Source of the DNA: Shewanella indica
Lineage (GTDB): Bacteria; Pseudomonadota; Gammaproteobacteria; Enterobacterales; Shewanellaceae
NCBI RefSeq assembly: GCF_002836975.1
Contig: NZ_NIJK01000022.1
Coordinates: 88,617 to 152,616, forward strand
Length of the DNA stretch: 64,000 nucleotides
Direction: 5' to 3'
Part shown: piece by piece, positions 8,946 to 17,339 of the stretch
Layout of the letters: every line of letters begins with the position of its first letter
Position numbering within the stretch: the stretch's first letter is position 1
The notes under the pieces: model-generated
Databases searched by the model: none
Told to the model about the DNA's origin: nothing
What the model saw: only the letters and a program-made list of their open reading frames with translations
Translations under genes and position numbers: made by a program

Positions 8946-9623
8946 TTACAACATACCTATCACGGGCATCATCAAAAAGTGCACCACAGGCACGGCGACT
9001 ACCAATAAAAGCACCAATGCCAGTATCAAAGAGGCAAACCTGGGTTGCTGCGCTTCCGCAGCCGGTAAGCGCTTATAGCCACTGAACATTGCCCCCACCA
9101 GCTTTTCACCTTTGAAGCGGTGCAGCAAGACGGCGGCCACATGAATCCCGGCAAGGATCAATAAAAGATCAAAATTTTTCTTGTGTAGCCAGGTAAACCA
9201 ACTGGCAGTTTCACCGCTAACAAAAGAAACCAAGGGTCCTTCGGTAAATATCTCATCTGTGGCAAATAACCCCGACACCAGTTGCAGACTGATGATGGTC
9301 AGCAAGAGTATTACCATATAACCCCCTAGAGGATTATGCCCCAGAGAATGAGGAGCCTGCTTGGCCCGCATTTTGGCAAGATAATCCAATGCCTGACGGG
9401 GATGGCGAACAAAATGACTGAAGCGGGCGGTGTCACTGCCGATAAAGCCCCAAATAAGCCGTACCACCAACAAGATCATCAGACTATAGGCGAACAACTG
9501 GTGATAGCTCATCTCGCCCTGATCGGCACTCCACCACAGCCCGCCCAAGAGCAGCAACATGCCCCAATGAAACACCCGCACAGGTATATCCCAGACCTTC
9601 ACTTTAACTTCGTTGTTATTCAT
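8946..9623 (-). CDS. Cytochrome b561-type dihaem membrane protein
   Basis: A 225-residue integral membrane protein with four main hydrophobic helices and the family opening VKVWDIPVRVFHWGMLLLL, in which His is a likely haem b ligand; further His occur in the second helix region (HQLFAYS), in GIHVAAVLLHRF and near the loop WLHKKN. The family (cytochrome b561, bacterial or Ni-hydrogenase type) moves electrons between quinone and periplasmic partners. The convergent neighbour encodes a soluble cytochrome c', a plausible partner. The ATG at 9623 gives MNNNEVKVKVW. About 310 bases upstream are noncoding up to raiA. Confidence 0.87.
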   Translation of the reverse strand: MNNNEVKVKVWDIPVRVFHWGMLLLLGGLWWSADQGEMSYHQLFAYSLMILLVVRLIWGFIGSDTARFSHFVRHPRQALDYLAKMRAKQAPHSLGHNPLGGYMVILLLTIISLQLVSGLFATDEIFTEGPLVSFVSGETASWFTWLHKKNFDLLLILAGIHVAAVLLHRFKGEKLVGAMFSGYKRLPAAEAQQPRFASLILALVLLLVVAVPVVHFLMMPVIGML

Positions 9624-9858
9624 AAAGTACTTCCTGTTATCACCCGTTTTGGCCCGAACGGCATAAGGGTAAAGAGTTGTAGATAATACACATGATGATA
9701 TTTAAAGCGACGGGAGGAGGCAATCGGAAAGGACTGATACTCAGTGATCTCATCAAATATGGCCCTTTATCAACCAGGGTTCAAGACTTTTCAGGGCAAA
9801 ATAATCCAAACTTGTCTAAGTGATCAAATAAGTGACAAACGCTCTCTGACTCGCCACA

Positions 9859-9880
9859 AACATTGATCTGGATCACATTT
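9859..9880 (+). promoter_or_regulatory. Candidate CRP site upstream of raiA
   Basis: AACATTGATCTGGATCACATTT agrees with the 22-base CRP consensus (AAATGTGATCTAGATCACATTT) at 18 positions by my count. It lies 56 bases before the raiA start codon, compatible with activation of raiA. The rest of 9624-9935 shows no gene. Confidence 0.6.
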
Positions 9881-9935
9881 TTAAGTCTGGGGATTGTTAA
9901 TCTGAAGCCAAGGAAGCAACAGAGGGTTTGACAAT

Positions 9936-10289
9936 ATGCTAAAGATCACCAGCAAGCAATTTGAAGTCACAGCTGCCATCCGTGAACGTGTTGAGAGTCG
10001 CCTTACCAAACTGGACCGTTACGATACTCAGCTGATTAATCCCCATGTCATCATCCTCAAAGAAGGGCCACTCTTTAAAATAGAAGCATCAATTAAACTG
10101 GCCAACGGACAACTTTTTGCCCAGGCGAAACATGAAAATCTCTACGCAGCCATAAATGCAATGGGACAAAAGCTGGAAAAACAGCTCAATCGCCTGACCC
10201 ACAAACCCGCAGCTCAGCGTGGTGCCTTTGAACCCGAAGCCACCGAACCTGAGTTCGAATACGATTACAAGGAGGACTACGCAGCTTGA
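9936..10289 (+). CDS. raiA: Ribosome-associated inhibitor A (hibernation-promoting factor family)
   Basis: Binds the decoding centre of the 30S subunit and stabilises idle 70S ribosomes in stress or stationary phase. The 117-residue protein begins MLKITSKQFEVTAAIRERVESRLTKLDRYD, the standard start of the S30AE/HPF fold, and contains the second conserved stretch ANGQLFAQAKHENLYAAINAMGQKLEKQL. An acidic C-terminal tail (residues about 100-117) is typical of RaiA. GAGGG lies 10 bases before the ATG, and a CRP-like site lies upstream. Confidence 0.93.
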   Translation: MLKITSKQFEVTAAIRERVESRLTKLDRYDTQLINPHVIILKEGPLFKIEASIKLANGQLFAQAKHENLYAAINAMGQKLEKQLNRLTHKPAAQRGAFEPEATEPEFEYDYKEDYAA

Positions 10290-10310
10290 TATTTCAATCT
10301 CCCACTAACC

Positions 10311-10334
10311 AGCGCACCTCCGGGTGCGCTTTTC
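10311..10334 (+). terminator. Terminator of raiA
   Basis: AGCGCACC and GGTGCGCT pair around a TCCG loop, followed by TTTC. It separates raiA from the pheL-pheA transcription unit. Confidence 0.85.
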
Positions 10335-10395
10335 ATTATTGAAGCCTAGGATTTTTTGATTGACAGCCCAAGGGGATAGTTTTAGCTTAATCGTC

Positions 10396-10461
10396 ATGCC
10401 ATACATTAATCGCTCGTTTTTTATTTTCTTTTTTACACCTTATTCCCGGAGGCGGCCCTGA
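10396..10461 (+). CDS. pheL: pheA leader peptide
   Basis: A 21-residue frame from ATG to TGA has five phenylalanine codons in a tight cluster (S-F-F-I-F-F-F-T-P) and a tyrosine on either side. Residues before the cluster are MPYINRS and after it YSRRRP. This is the design of a phenylalanine attenuation leader, although the wording differs from E. coli PheL. It is followed 28 bases later by an attenuator hairpin and then pheA. Confidence 0.92.
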   Translation: MPYINRSFFIFFFTPYSRRRP

Positions 10462-10488
10462 CGTGTAAAAACGAAAATGAAAATTGCC

Positions 10489-10514
10489 AAGCCTCCCACC
10501 AGGGAGGCTTTTTT
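10489..10514 (+). terminator. pheA attenuator
   Basis: AAGCCTCCC and GGGAGGCTT enclose a short loop and are followed by TTTT. GGAGGC at 10448-10453, inside the leader frame, is complementary to GCCTCC of the terminator's left arm and could form the competing antiterminator when ribosomes stall on the Phe codons. Confidence 0.88.
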
Positions 10515-10555
10515 GTCTGTATCATGCACTGAGTATTACTGGTTTAGAGGTCTGA

Positions 10556-12511
10556 ATGAATAAAGTACCGCCGCTGGAGCGAATAAGGGATGACATCACT
10601 ACCCTGGACAGGGATCTGTTGGCGCTGTTGGCCAAACGTCGACAACTCAGCCTGGAAGTCGCCCGCAGCAAAGAGGTGGACATTCGCCCTATCCGTGATA
10701 CCCAGAGAGAAAAAGAACTCTTGGCAAGGTTGGTTCGCCAAGGGCGGGAACAGGGATTGGATGCCCATTATGTCATCAGTCTCTATCAGGCCATAATTGA
10801 AGATTCAGTGCTGAACCAGCAGGCCTACCTCCAGGGCAGAGCCAATCCAGAAACCCAAAAACAGCAATACTGCATCGCCTATTTGGGCGCCAGAGGTTCA
10901 TATTCCTACCTGGCCGCCAGTCGCTACTGTCAACGCCGTCAGGTAGAGATGCAGGATCTGGGTTGCCAGAACTTTGATGATATAGTGCAGGCTGTCGAGT
11001 CCGGCCATGCCGACTATGGGTTTCTGCCGATAGAAAACACCTCATCCGGCTCCATCAACGAAGTGTATGATGTGTTGCAGCACACCAGCCTGGCTATTGT
11101 GGGTGAAACCACTATAGAAGTGGGCCACTGTCTGCTGGCCAAAGCGGGAAGCAAACTTGCCGATATCAAAACCGTCTACGCTCACCCCCAACCCATCAGC
11201 CAATGCAGTCGCTACCTGAGCCGCCATCCCGACTTTCGTCTGGAATATTGTGCCAGCAGCGCCGAAGCGATGGAAAAGGTTCTCCAGGGCGATAGCACTG
11301 TGGCCGCTATCGGCTCCAGTGAAGGCGGCGCCCTCTACCAATTGGAACCTCTGGAGCAGGAACTGGCCAATCAAAAAATCAACCAGAGCCGTTTTATCGT
11401 AGTGGCCCGCAAGGCGATAGAAGTGCCGGAGCAACTGCCGGCCAAAACCACACTGATTATGGCAACCGGTCAAAAGCCAGGCGCCTTGGTGGAAGCTTTG
11501 CTGATCCTCAAAGATCACAACCTCAATATGAGTAAGCTGGAGTCACGCCCTATCCCGGGCACGCCTTGGGAAGAGATGTTTTATCTGGATGTCGATGCCA
11601 ATCTGGCATCCATAGCTATGCAGCAAGCACTTGCCGAGCTTGAGCGACTCACCCGCTTTATCAAGGTACTTGGCTGTTACCCTTGTGAGACGGTCGAGCC
11701 AACTCAGCTGAGTCACAGCCAACTGTTGATTGAACCAGAGAGTTCCAGGCAGGACAGCGCCAAACCGTCACCCCAGAGACATTCCCGCCACTATAAACCG
11801 GCAAGCACAGAAATTAGTTGCGGTCAGCTCAAACTGGGACAAGGCCAGTTCGCCGCCTTGGCGCAACTGAACCTCCCCATAGATACAGACAGCTTTGCCC
11901 CAAGCGCCAAGGCCCTCAGGGAAGCCGGATTTCAAGGGGTGGTTCTCAGTGCGCTGACGCGTCAGCCCGATGCCAAGCAGCAACTGCCCAAATTGCAGAG
12001 CCTGTTGAACCAAGCCGGGCTGCAGAGCATTGTTGCCCTGGAGCATGCAGAAGATCTGGCTCTGGCCCAGACCACGGCCGACATGCTATTGCTCAGCGGC
12101 AAACAGATGTACAACACAGAGCTGCTCAATGCGCTTGGTGGACAGAACCTGCCGGTAATATTGGAGCGTAATCCCATGGCCAGCCAACAGGATTGGCTGG
12201 CCAGCGCCGATACCCTGCTCGCCGGCGGGAATCAGCAGTTGATCCTCTGTGATGCGGGGGTCAGTGGATTGAATCAACCAGAACAACTTGTGTTGGATCT
12301 CGCCGCCCTGGTGGAACTAAAAACCCTGAGTCACCTGCCGCTATTGGTAAATCCAAGCCTGTGCCTCAACCCAAGCAGCAGTGAGCAAACACTGACGGCT
12401 CAGGCCTTGGCTATCAAGGCGTTGGGCGTAGATGGTTTAATCATCGCTGCCGATGTCCGTCATCCACAGCAACATGCAGGCTTAATCACCAAGCTGTATC
12501 AGACAACCTGA
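10556..12511 (+). CDS. pheA: Chorismate mutase / prephenate dehydratase with an extra degenerate DAHP-synthase-like C-terminal domain
   Basis: Makes phenylpyruvate from chorismate via prephenate. Residues 1-90 are the AroQ chorismate mutase (LERIRDDITTLDRDLLALLAKRRQLSLEVARSK), about 100-285 the prephenate dehydratase (YLGARGSYSYLAA; GFLPIENTSSGSINEVYD) and about 295-375 the ACT domain with ESRPIPGTPWEEMFYLD for phenylalanine feedback. E. coli PheA stops near 386; this protein is 651 long. From about 420 onward it follows the type I-beta DAHP synthase barrel (LLSGKQMYNTELLNALG, LPVILERN, GGNQQLILCDAGV, LSHLPLLVNPS, LGVDGLIIAADV), but the catalytic Lys, His and metal-site residues are replaced. 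The extension is in frame with no sign of a broken junction. The start has AGAGG and is preceded by a Phe attenuator. Confidence 0.95.
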   Translation: MNKVPPLERIRDDITTLDRDLLALLAKRRQLSLEVARSKEVDIRPIRDTQREKELLARLVRQGREQGLDAHYVISLYQAIIEDSVLNQQAYLQGRANPETQKQQYCIAYLGARGSYSYLAASRYCQRRQVEMQDLGCQNFDDIVQAVESGHADYGFLPIENTSSGSINEVYDVLQHTSLAIVGETTIEVGHCLLAKAGSKLADIKTVYAHPQPISQCSRYLSRHPDFRLEYCASSAEAMEKVLQGDSTVAAIGSSEGGALYQLEPLEQELANQKINQSRFIVVARKAIEVPEQLPAKTTLIMATGQKPGALVEALLILKDHNLNMSKLESRPIPGTPWEEMFYLDVDANLASIAMQQALAELERLTRFIKVLGCYPCETVEPTQLSHSQLLIEPESSRQDSAKPSPQRHSRHYKPASTEISCGQLKLGQGQFAALAQLNLPIDTDSFAPSAKALREAGFQGVVLSALTRQPDAKQQLPKLQSLLNQAGLQSIVALEHAEDLALAQTTADMLLLSGKQMYNTELLNALGGQNLPVILERNPMASQQDWLASADTLLAGGNQQLILCDAGVSGLNQPEQLVLDLAALVELKTLSHLPLLVNPSLCLNPSSSEQTLTAQALAIKALGVDGLIIAADVRHPQQHAGLITKLYQTT

Positions 12512-13800
12512 GTCGCTTCGGCAGCGGCTTTACCGGCCTCTGCCGCCTCACGGCTGCGGCGGATCAAACGGGAAACCGTTGAGCCCTGCACCATGATAGA
12601 AAAGACCACCACGGCATAAGTCATTACCAGCAAGAGATCCCTGAGCTCCAGCTCGGGGGTCAGCACTATCCCCGCCGGAATACTAATGGCCATAGCCAGC
12701 GCCAGGCCACCCTTGAGCCCGCCCCAGATAAGGATCCCCTCCGCGCCTTGGCTGTATTGCCGCATACGCCTGAACCCCAGATAAGGTAAGTACACGCTGA
12801 CACATCTTGCCAACAACACCACAGGGATACTCAGCAGCACAAACCACCAGAGTTGCATATCCAGATGGGTCAACAGCAGCAGGAGTCCCAATAGCAGGAA
12901 CAAGAGCGAATTGAAGAAGTGCTCAAGCAGGCCCCAGAACCTTTGCAACAATATTCTCCCCGTGACCCCAAAGCATTTGGGCACTGTGAAATTACCCAGC
13001 ACGATTCCAGCGGCCACCATGGCCAGAGGGCCGGACACCGAAAGCTTTTCTGCCATCACATAACCTGCGGTAGGCACCACCAAGGTAATCAAGAGTCTCT
13101 GGGTTTCTTCATCCGTGAGTTTCATCAGTTGATGTAGCGCAAAGGCCAGCGCCAGGCCATAGGCGATGCCGCCAACGGCCTCATGGAAAAACAGCGCGCC
13201 GACATCGGCCAGGCTCAGGGCCTCGGCGGAAAAAGCCAGCTGCGAAACAGCAACAAACAGCACCAGGCCAATGCCATCATTGAACAGCGACTCACCCTCA
13301 ACCTGAATGGCAATATCCTCAGGCGCGCCGAGTTTTTTCAAGATGGCCAAAACCGCTATCGGATCGGTTGGTGATATCAAGGCCCCAAACAACAGGCAGT
13401 AACTCCAGGGTAGCGCCAGCCCCAGCAGCGGCATCAAATAGAAGCAAAGCGCCGCTACTGTCAGAGTGGAAATCACAGTACCAAACAGAGCCAGACAGAG
13501 AATTTCCCATTTCTGGCTGGCCAGCACCTTGAGCCTTATCTGCAGTGCACCGGCGAAGAGCAGAAAACCCAACATACCGTTCAGCAGCAGCGCCTGAAAG
13601 TCGAGGCGCTGCAATACCGAAATGGTTTTGATATGGATATCCAGCTCAAACCACTTGCCCACCACCAGGATAATCAGGCTAAGGAGCATGGCCAGGCCTG
13701 TGATGGCAATGGTTTCCTGCAGTGAGTGAAAACGGCTGGATAACAGCGAGATAATCAGTGCCAGCGCCGCCAGCACACAGAAGAGTTGATAGTCCGTCAT
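12499..13800 (-). CDS. Cation/proton antiporter, CPA1 family
   Basis: A 433-residue inner-membrane protein with about 12 hydrophobic helices. It holds the CPA1 hallmark ALISPTDPIAVLAILKKLGAPEDIA followed by EGESLFNDGIGLVLF, in which the Asp of FND is the conserved transport acid. Exchange of Na+ or K+ for H+ is expected; ion selectivity cannot be read. It converges on pheA with 13 bases of overlap between the two 3' ends, so there is no room for a separate terminator. The C-terminal tail after residue 410 is basic then alanine-rich. Confidence 0.88.
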   Translation of the reverse strand: MTDYQLFCVLAALALIISLLSSRFHSLQETIAITGLAMLLSLIILVVGKWFELDIHIKTISVLQRLDFQALLLNGMLGFLLFAGALQIRLKVLASQKWEILCLALFGTVISTLTVAALCFYLMPLLGLALPWSYCLLFGALISPTDPIAVLAILKKLGAPEDIAIQVEGESLFNDGIGLVLFVAVSQLAFSAEALSLADVGALFFHEAVGGIAYGLALAFALHQLMKLTDEETQRLLITLVVPTAGYVMAEKLSVSGPLAMVAAGIVLGNFTVPKCFGVTGRILLQRFWGLLEHFFNSLLFLLLGLLLLLTHLDMQLWWFVLLSIPVVLLARCVSVYLPYLGFRRMRQYSQGAEGILIWGGLKGGLALAMAISIPAGIVLTPELELRDLLLVMTYAVVVFSIMVQGSTVSRLIRRSREAAEAGKAAAEATQVV

Positions 13801-13846
13801 ATTTCCTTGCGATCAGGCTGACCGCTTCCCTGGTAGCAGACAAGAG

Positions 13847-14182
13847 CTACATGGCTTGTCCATCTGTAAGGCTGAGCCAGCCCTTGAAGATCCGGTAGCT
13901 GAACCAGATAACTCCCAGGGCGCACAAGCTGAGGCTGAGCCACAGTGGATTGACCCAGTAGCCCATAACCAGTAGCAGTGCCAAACCCATAATACTGCGC
14001 CTTTGCCAGCGCAAGTGAGAGCCCAGCAGCGACAGAGGTGCAACCTGCCTTTGGCTTAAGTTAATCAACAGGCTCAGGATCACAGGCAGGAAAAACAACG
14101 GAAAGGCACACATAAGCGCATATAAAAAATGGCCCATGCTGCGATCTTCACTGGCAAATGCTTCTGAGGGTAAGCTGGTCAT
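13847..14182 (-). CDS. Conserved membrane protein of unknown function
   Basis: A 111-residue protein with three hydrophobic stretches (about 18-42, 62-78 and 80-95) and a basic stretch between the first two. I do not recognise its family. The ATG at 14182 has GGAGAC upstream. It is on the same strand as the antiporter, 46 bases ahead of it, so the two may be cotranscribed; hcr upstream is separated by about 100 bases. Confidence 0.6.
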   Translation of the reverse strand: MTSLPSEAFASEDRSMGHFLYALMCAFPLFFLPVILSLLINLSQRQVAPLSLLGSHLRWQRRSIMGLALLLVMGYWVNPLWLSLSLCALGVIWFSYRIFKGWLSLTDGQAM

Positions 14183-14281
14183 AGTCTGTCTCCGGCCAAC
14201 ATCTGGAATGCAGGGCCCAAAGCTCTTGCCCTGCTTTAACCATACTGTGAGATCGCCACTTCTGCAATGCCGGAAACAGAA

Positions 14282-15379
14282 TTAGAAGGGGCCGGTTTCC
14301 AGTTGAATATCACTCTTCACCCGGCTGGAGCACGCCAGCACCATACCTGAGTCAATCTCATCCTGGCTGAGTGTCTGCTGGCTGCTGCTTTCCACCTCAC
14401 CGGAGACAACCCGGCACTTACAGGAGCCACAAACACCGCTGCGACAGGCGGCAATAATGGGCAAACCTTCAGACTCCAGCGCTTCAAGCAGGGTCTGCTC
14501 GCCATTGATGCTGAGCTCAAGGCCGGCAACACTCAAACGGTAATTGGCCGAACCGTCACCCGCGGGCGCCGAGGTATTTTCAGCAAAGCTTTCCTTATGA
14601 AAACGCGTCATATCGAAATCCGCTTGCGCCAGCATCTGCTCTGTGGCCGTCATATAAGCCTCAGGGCCACAAACATACACAGTGCGCTGGCGATAATCCG
14701 GCACCAGTTGCTCCAGTGCCGCCAAGCTCAGGCGTCCCGGTAACATAGGACACTCGGCAAGGTCCCCGGAGACTGAGGCAGTCTCACTTCCCTGCTCCAG
14801 CAGATAGCCCAGCTTAAAATTATCGTGACGGCTGTTCATGGCCCGCAAACTGTCTCGGAAGATGAGATCCTGCTCGCTTCTGGCACTGTGAATAAAGGCG
14901 ATATCGCTGTCAAGATAACTGTCGGTCAGAAAACGACTCATGGAAAACATCGGCGTAATGCCACAACCGGCGCTTAAAAACAGATAGCGCTCGGCCGGTA
15001 TATCGATAAGGTTAAACTGGCCGTAAGGCCCTGAAGCCATCAGGCTGTGACCCGGCTTAAGATTATCAATAAGGTAGTTGGAAATTTTGCCGCCCTCGAC
15101 CCTCTTGATGGTCAGCATCAATGAGTTGGGCCGAGATGGCGAAGAGGAGATGGTATAACAGCGGCGATACTCCTCACCGGCAATCTCCAATTGCAATGCC
15201 ACAAACTGCCCGGGCTTGAAATGAAAAGACAGCGGCTGGGCTGCTTTAAAACGAAAACTCACCACATCCGGGGTTTCCTGCCAGCGGGCGACACAAATGA
15301 GCCGCAGCTCTCCGGGAACCCATTGACCAGCCTGATATTGACTGATTGCCGGCGAAACTTGTAATGGATTGAGTGTCAT
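14282..15379 (-). CDS. hcr: Hcp reductase (FAD and 2Fe-2S NADH oxidoreductase)
   Basis: Passes electrons from NADH to the hybrid cluster protein for NO or hydroxylamine reduction. The 365-residue protein has a ferredoxin-reductase module (RRCYTISSSPSRPNSLMLTIKR, FAD binding; LFLSAGCGITPMFSMSRFL and YVCGPEAYM, NAD binding) and a C-terminal plant-type ferredoxin domain with the cluster cysteines CRSGVCGSCKC and a last Cys in LACSSR. I chose the ATG at 15379, which has a GAGGGAG ribosome-binding site, rather than a start 48 bases upstream. It follows hcp by 69 bases and is very likely cotranscribed. Confidence 0.93.
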   Translation of the reverse strand: MTLNPLQVSPAISQYQAGQWVPGELRLICVARWQETPDVVSFRFKAAQPLSFHFKPGQFVALQLEIAGEEYRRCYTISSSPSRPNSLMLTIKRVEGGKISNYLIDNLKPGHSLMASGPYGQFNLIDIPAERYLFLSAGCGITPMFSMSRFLTDSYLDSDIAFIHSARSEQDLIFRDSLRAMNSRHDNFKLGYLLEQGSETASVSGDLAECPMLPGRLSLAALEQLVPDYRQRTVYVCGPEAYMTATEQMLAQADFDMTRFHKESFAENTSAPAGDGSANYRLSVAGLELSINGEQTLLEALESEGLPIIAACRSGVCGSCKCRVVSGEVESSSQQTLSQDEIDSGMVLACSSRVKSDIQLETGPF

Positions 15380-15448
15380 CGAAACTCCCTCTACAGAGAA
15401 AGAAATGGCCGGCATGCCTACTGGCATCCCGGCCTCAAGAGATACGCA

Positions 15449-17110
15449 TCAAGCGGCGCCGAGAATCGCCTCCAGGTCTTCCTCAACCGTGCCAACATTG
15501 CGCAGGCCGAACTTATCTTCCAGTACCTTCAGCAAATTGGCGGTCAGGAAGGCCGGTGGGGTTGGGCCGGTACGTATGTTCTTCACTCCCAGTGACAGCA
15601 AGGTCAACAGGACCACTATCGCCTTCTGCTCAAACCAGGACAGCACCAGACTCAGCGGCAATTCGTTGATATCACACTCAAATATCTCAGACAGTGCCAG
15701 CGCCAGCTGGATCGCCGAGTAGGCGTCGTTGCACTGGCCGATATCCAGCAATCTGGGGATACCGTTGATATCACCGAATTCGAGCTTGTTGAACTTGTAC
15801 TTGCCACAGCCCAGGGTCAGGATCAGGCTGTCTTTGGGGGCCGCCTTGGCAAGGTCGGTGAAGTAACTGCGCTCAGCCTTGTCACCATCACAGCCGCCAA
15901 TCAGGAAGAAGTGACGAATATTGCCGTTCTTGACGTTTTCAACCACGGCAGGCGCCGCGTTCATCAAAGCGTTGCGGGCGAAACCTATGGTGATCATATG
16001 GGGGATCTCATCATAGGCAAAGCCTTCAAGCGCCAGTGCCTTGTCGATAACAGCACTGAAATCGTCGCCGGTCAGGTGAGTCACGCCCGGCCAACCAACG
16101 ATACTGCGAGTAAAGATGCGGTCGGCATACTGACCGACATTGGGATCGATAATGCAGTTGGAGGTCATCACCACGGCGCCGGGGAAGTTGGCAAATTCCT
16201 TCTGTTGATTTTGCCAGGCGCTGCCGTAGTTCCCCACCAGATGCGGGTATTTCTTCAGTTCGGGATAGGCCAGCGCCGGCAACATCTCACCATGGGTATA
16301 GACATTGATGCCCTTGCCTTCTGTCTGTTGCAGGATGAGCTCGAGATCTTTCATATCGTGGCCCGATACCAGGATAGCCTTGCCCTTCACCGGCTTGGTG
16401 TTGACCTGAGTCGGCTCTGGATGACCAAAGGCCGCAGTTTCACCGGCATCGAGCATAGCCATCACAGAATAGTTGAGCTGACCTATCTCCATCGCGGTGG
16501 CAAACAGCTTGTCAGCATCTGTGCTGTCAGTCGCCAGAAAGGCCATGATCTCGTGGAAACGACCGGCCACTTCGCTGCTGGTTTGATCCAGAACCCGGGC
16601 GTGTTCCATATAGGCAGCCGCCCCTTTCAGGCCGTAGAGGCACAGGAGTCGCAGACCGAGAATATCTTCATTGAGGTCATCACCGCGGTTGGGCGCAGCC
16701 ACTTTGGCCTGCTGTAACAGCTCGGCCTTGGACGCCCCCAGCAGCAGAGTCGCCGCGGCGGACATAGGCTCGGGAGTCACGCCCCTTTGTTCGCAAAGCT
16801 CCAGATAGCGCTGCTTTAGCTGGTCTCGCAAGCGAGCGGCTTCCTTTGCATATTCGCTAATCCGCTCGTCGTCGAAGTTAACATTGGTCAGAGTGGCGAA
16901 AAATGCCTTGGGCACAAAGGTATCAACTTGCGGCTCGATAACCTCAAACTCCCGGAGTTTGACGGCATAGGCGGACAGCCCCTGCAACATGTAAATCAAC
17001 AGATCTTGCAGATCCGAGGTCGCGGCCAATTTACCGCACATCCCCTGGGCATAGCTGCAGCCATTACCGGCCGGGGTTCGAATGGTTTGCTCACACTGAA
17101 TACAAAACAC
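15449..17110 (-). CDS. hcp: Hybrid cluster protein (NO / hydroxylamine reductase)
   Basis: Contains an Fe-S cubane and the hybrid Fe-S-O cluster and acts in protection against nitric oxide under low oxygen. The 553-residue sequence begins [27 protein letters not shown], the N-terminal four-cysteine cluster motif of class I Hcp. Downstream it shows [60 protein letters not shown] and the QCNDAYSA motif that carry hybrid-cluster ligands. The start is a GTG at 17110 with AAAGGAGAT in front; the ATG five bases earlier is out of frame. An NsrR-like inverted repeat lies immediately upstream. Confidence 0.97.
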   Translation of the reverse strand: MFCIQCEQTIRTPAGNGCSYAQGMCGKLAATSDLQDLLIYMLQGLSAYAVKLREFEVIEPQVDTFVPKAFFATLTNVNFDDERISEYAKEAARLRDQLKQRYLELCEQRGVTPEPMSAAATLLLGASKAELLQQAKVAAPNRGDDLNEDILGLRLLCLYGLKGAAAYMEHARVLDQTSSEVAGRFHEIMAFLATDSTDADKLFATAMEIGQLNYSVMAMLDAGETAAFGHPEPTQVNTKPVKGKAILVSGHDMKDLELILQQTEGKGINVYTHGEMLPALAYPELKKYPHLVGNYGSAWQNQQKEFANFPGAVVMTSNCIIDPNVGQYADRIFTRSIVGWPGVTHLTGDDFSAVIDKALALEGFAYDEIPHMITIGFARNALMNAAPAVVENVKNGNIRHFFLIGGCDGDKAERSYFTDLAKAAPKDSLILTLGCGKYKFNKLEFGDINGIPRLLDIGQCNDAYSAIQLALALSEIFECDINELPLSLVLSWFEQKAIVVLLTLLSLGVKNIRTGPTPPAFLTANLLKVLEDKFGLRNVGTVEEDLEAILGAA

Positions 17111-17125
17111 GGCATATCTCCTTTA

Positions 17126-17148
17126 ATCATGCTTTATTTTTGCATGTT
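17126..17148 (-). promoter_or_regulatory. Candidate NsrR operator in front of hcp
   Basis: The minus strand reads AACATGCAAAA, A, then TAAAGCATGAT. This fits the 11-1-11 layout of NsrR sites, with the GCAT cores conserved in both arms and the outer A/T positions partly so. NsrR controls hcp-hcr in many gammaproteobacteria (family knowledge). The site is only about 16 bases from the GTG, so it would overlap the transcript start or untranslated leader. Confidence 0.55.
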
Positions 17149-17339
17149 TTAAATCAGTGTACTCTTTCATCGCTCAGACGAAAGAGCGTGAGTCATAAAG
17201 CTTGAAGGAGATCACCTTAAGCGATTGCTGAATAAATGGCTTTTTGACTTCTATCTGGCTGATAAAAATGAAAAAGGAGCCTAAAAGGCTCCCTTGGATA
17301 AATCGCGTTGCACTGCCAGCGGAGTTGACCGCCTTGAGA

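Noticed and set aside
12499..12511. Overlap of pheA and the antiporter gene as a sign of an error or frameshift
   Set aside because: Both proteins end naturally at their stops on opposite strands. Short convergent 3' overlaps are common.
11818..12511. The PheA tail as a second active DAHP synthase
   Set aside because: Key catalytic and metal-binding residues are absent and the phosphate-binding segments are deleted, so activity is unlikely; a complete AroF is encoded nearby.
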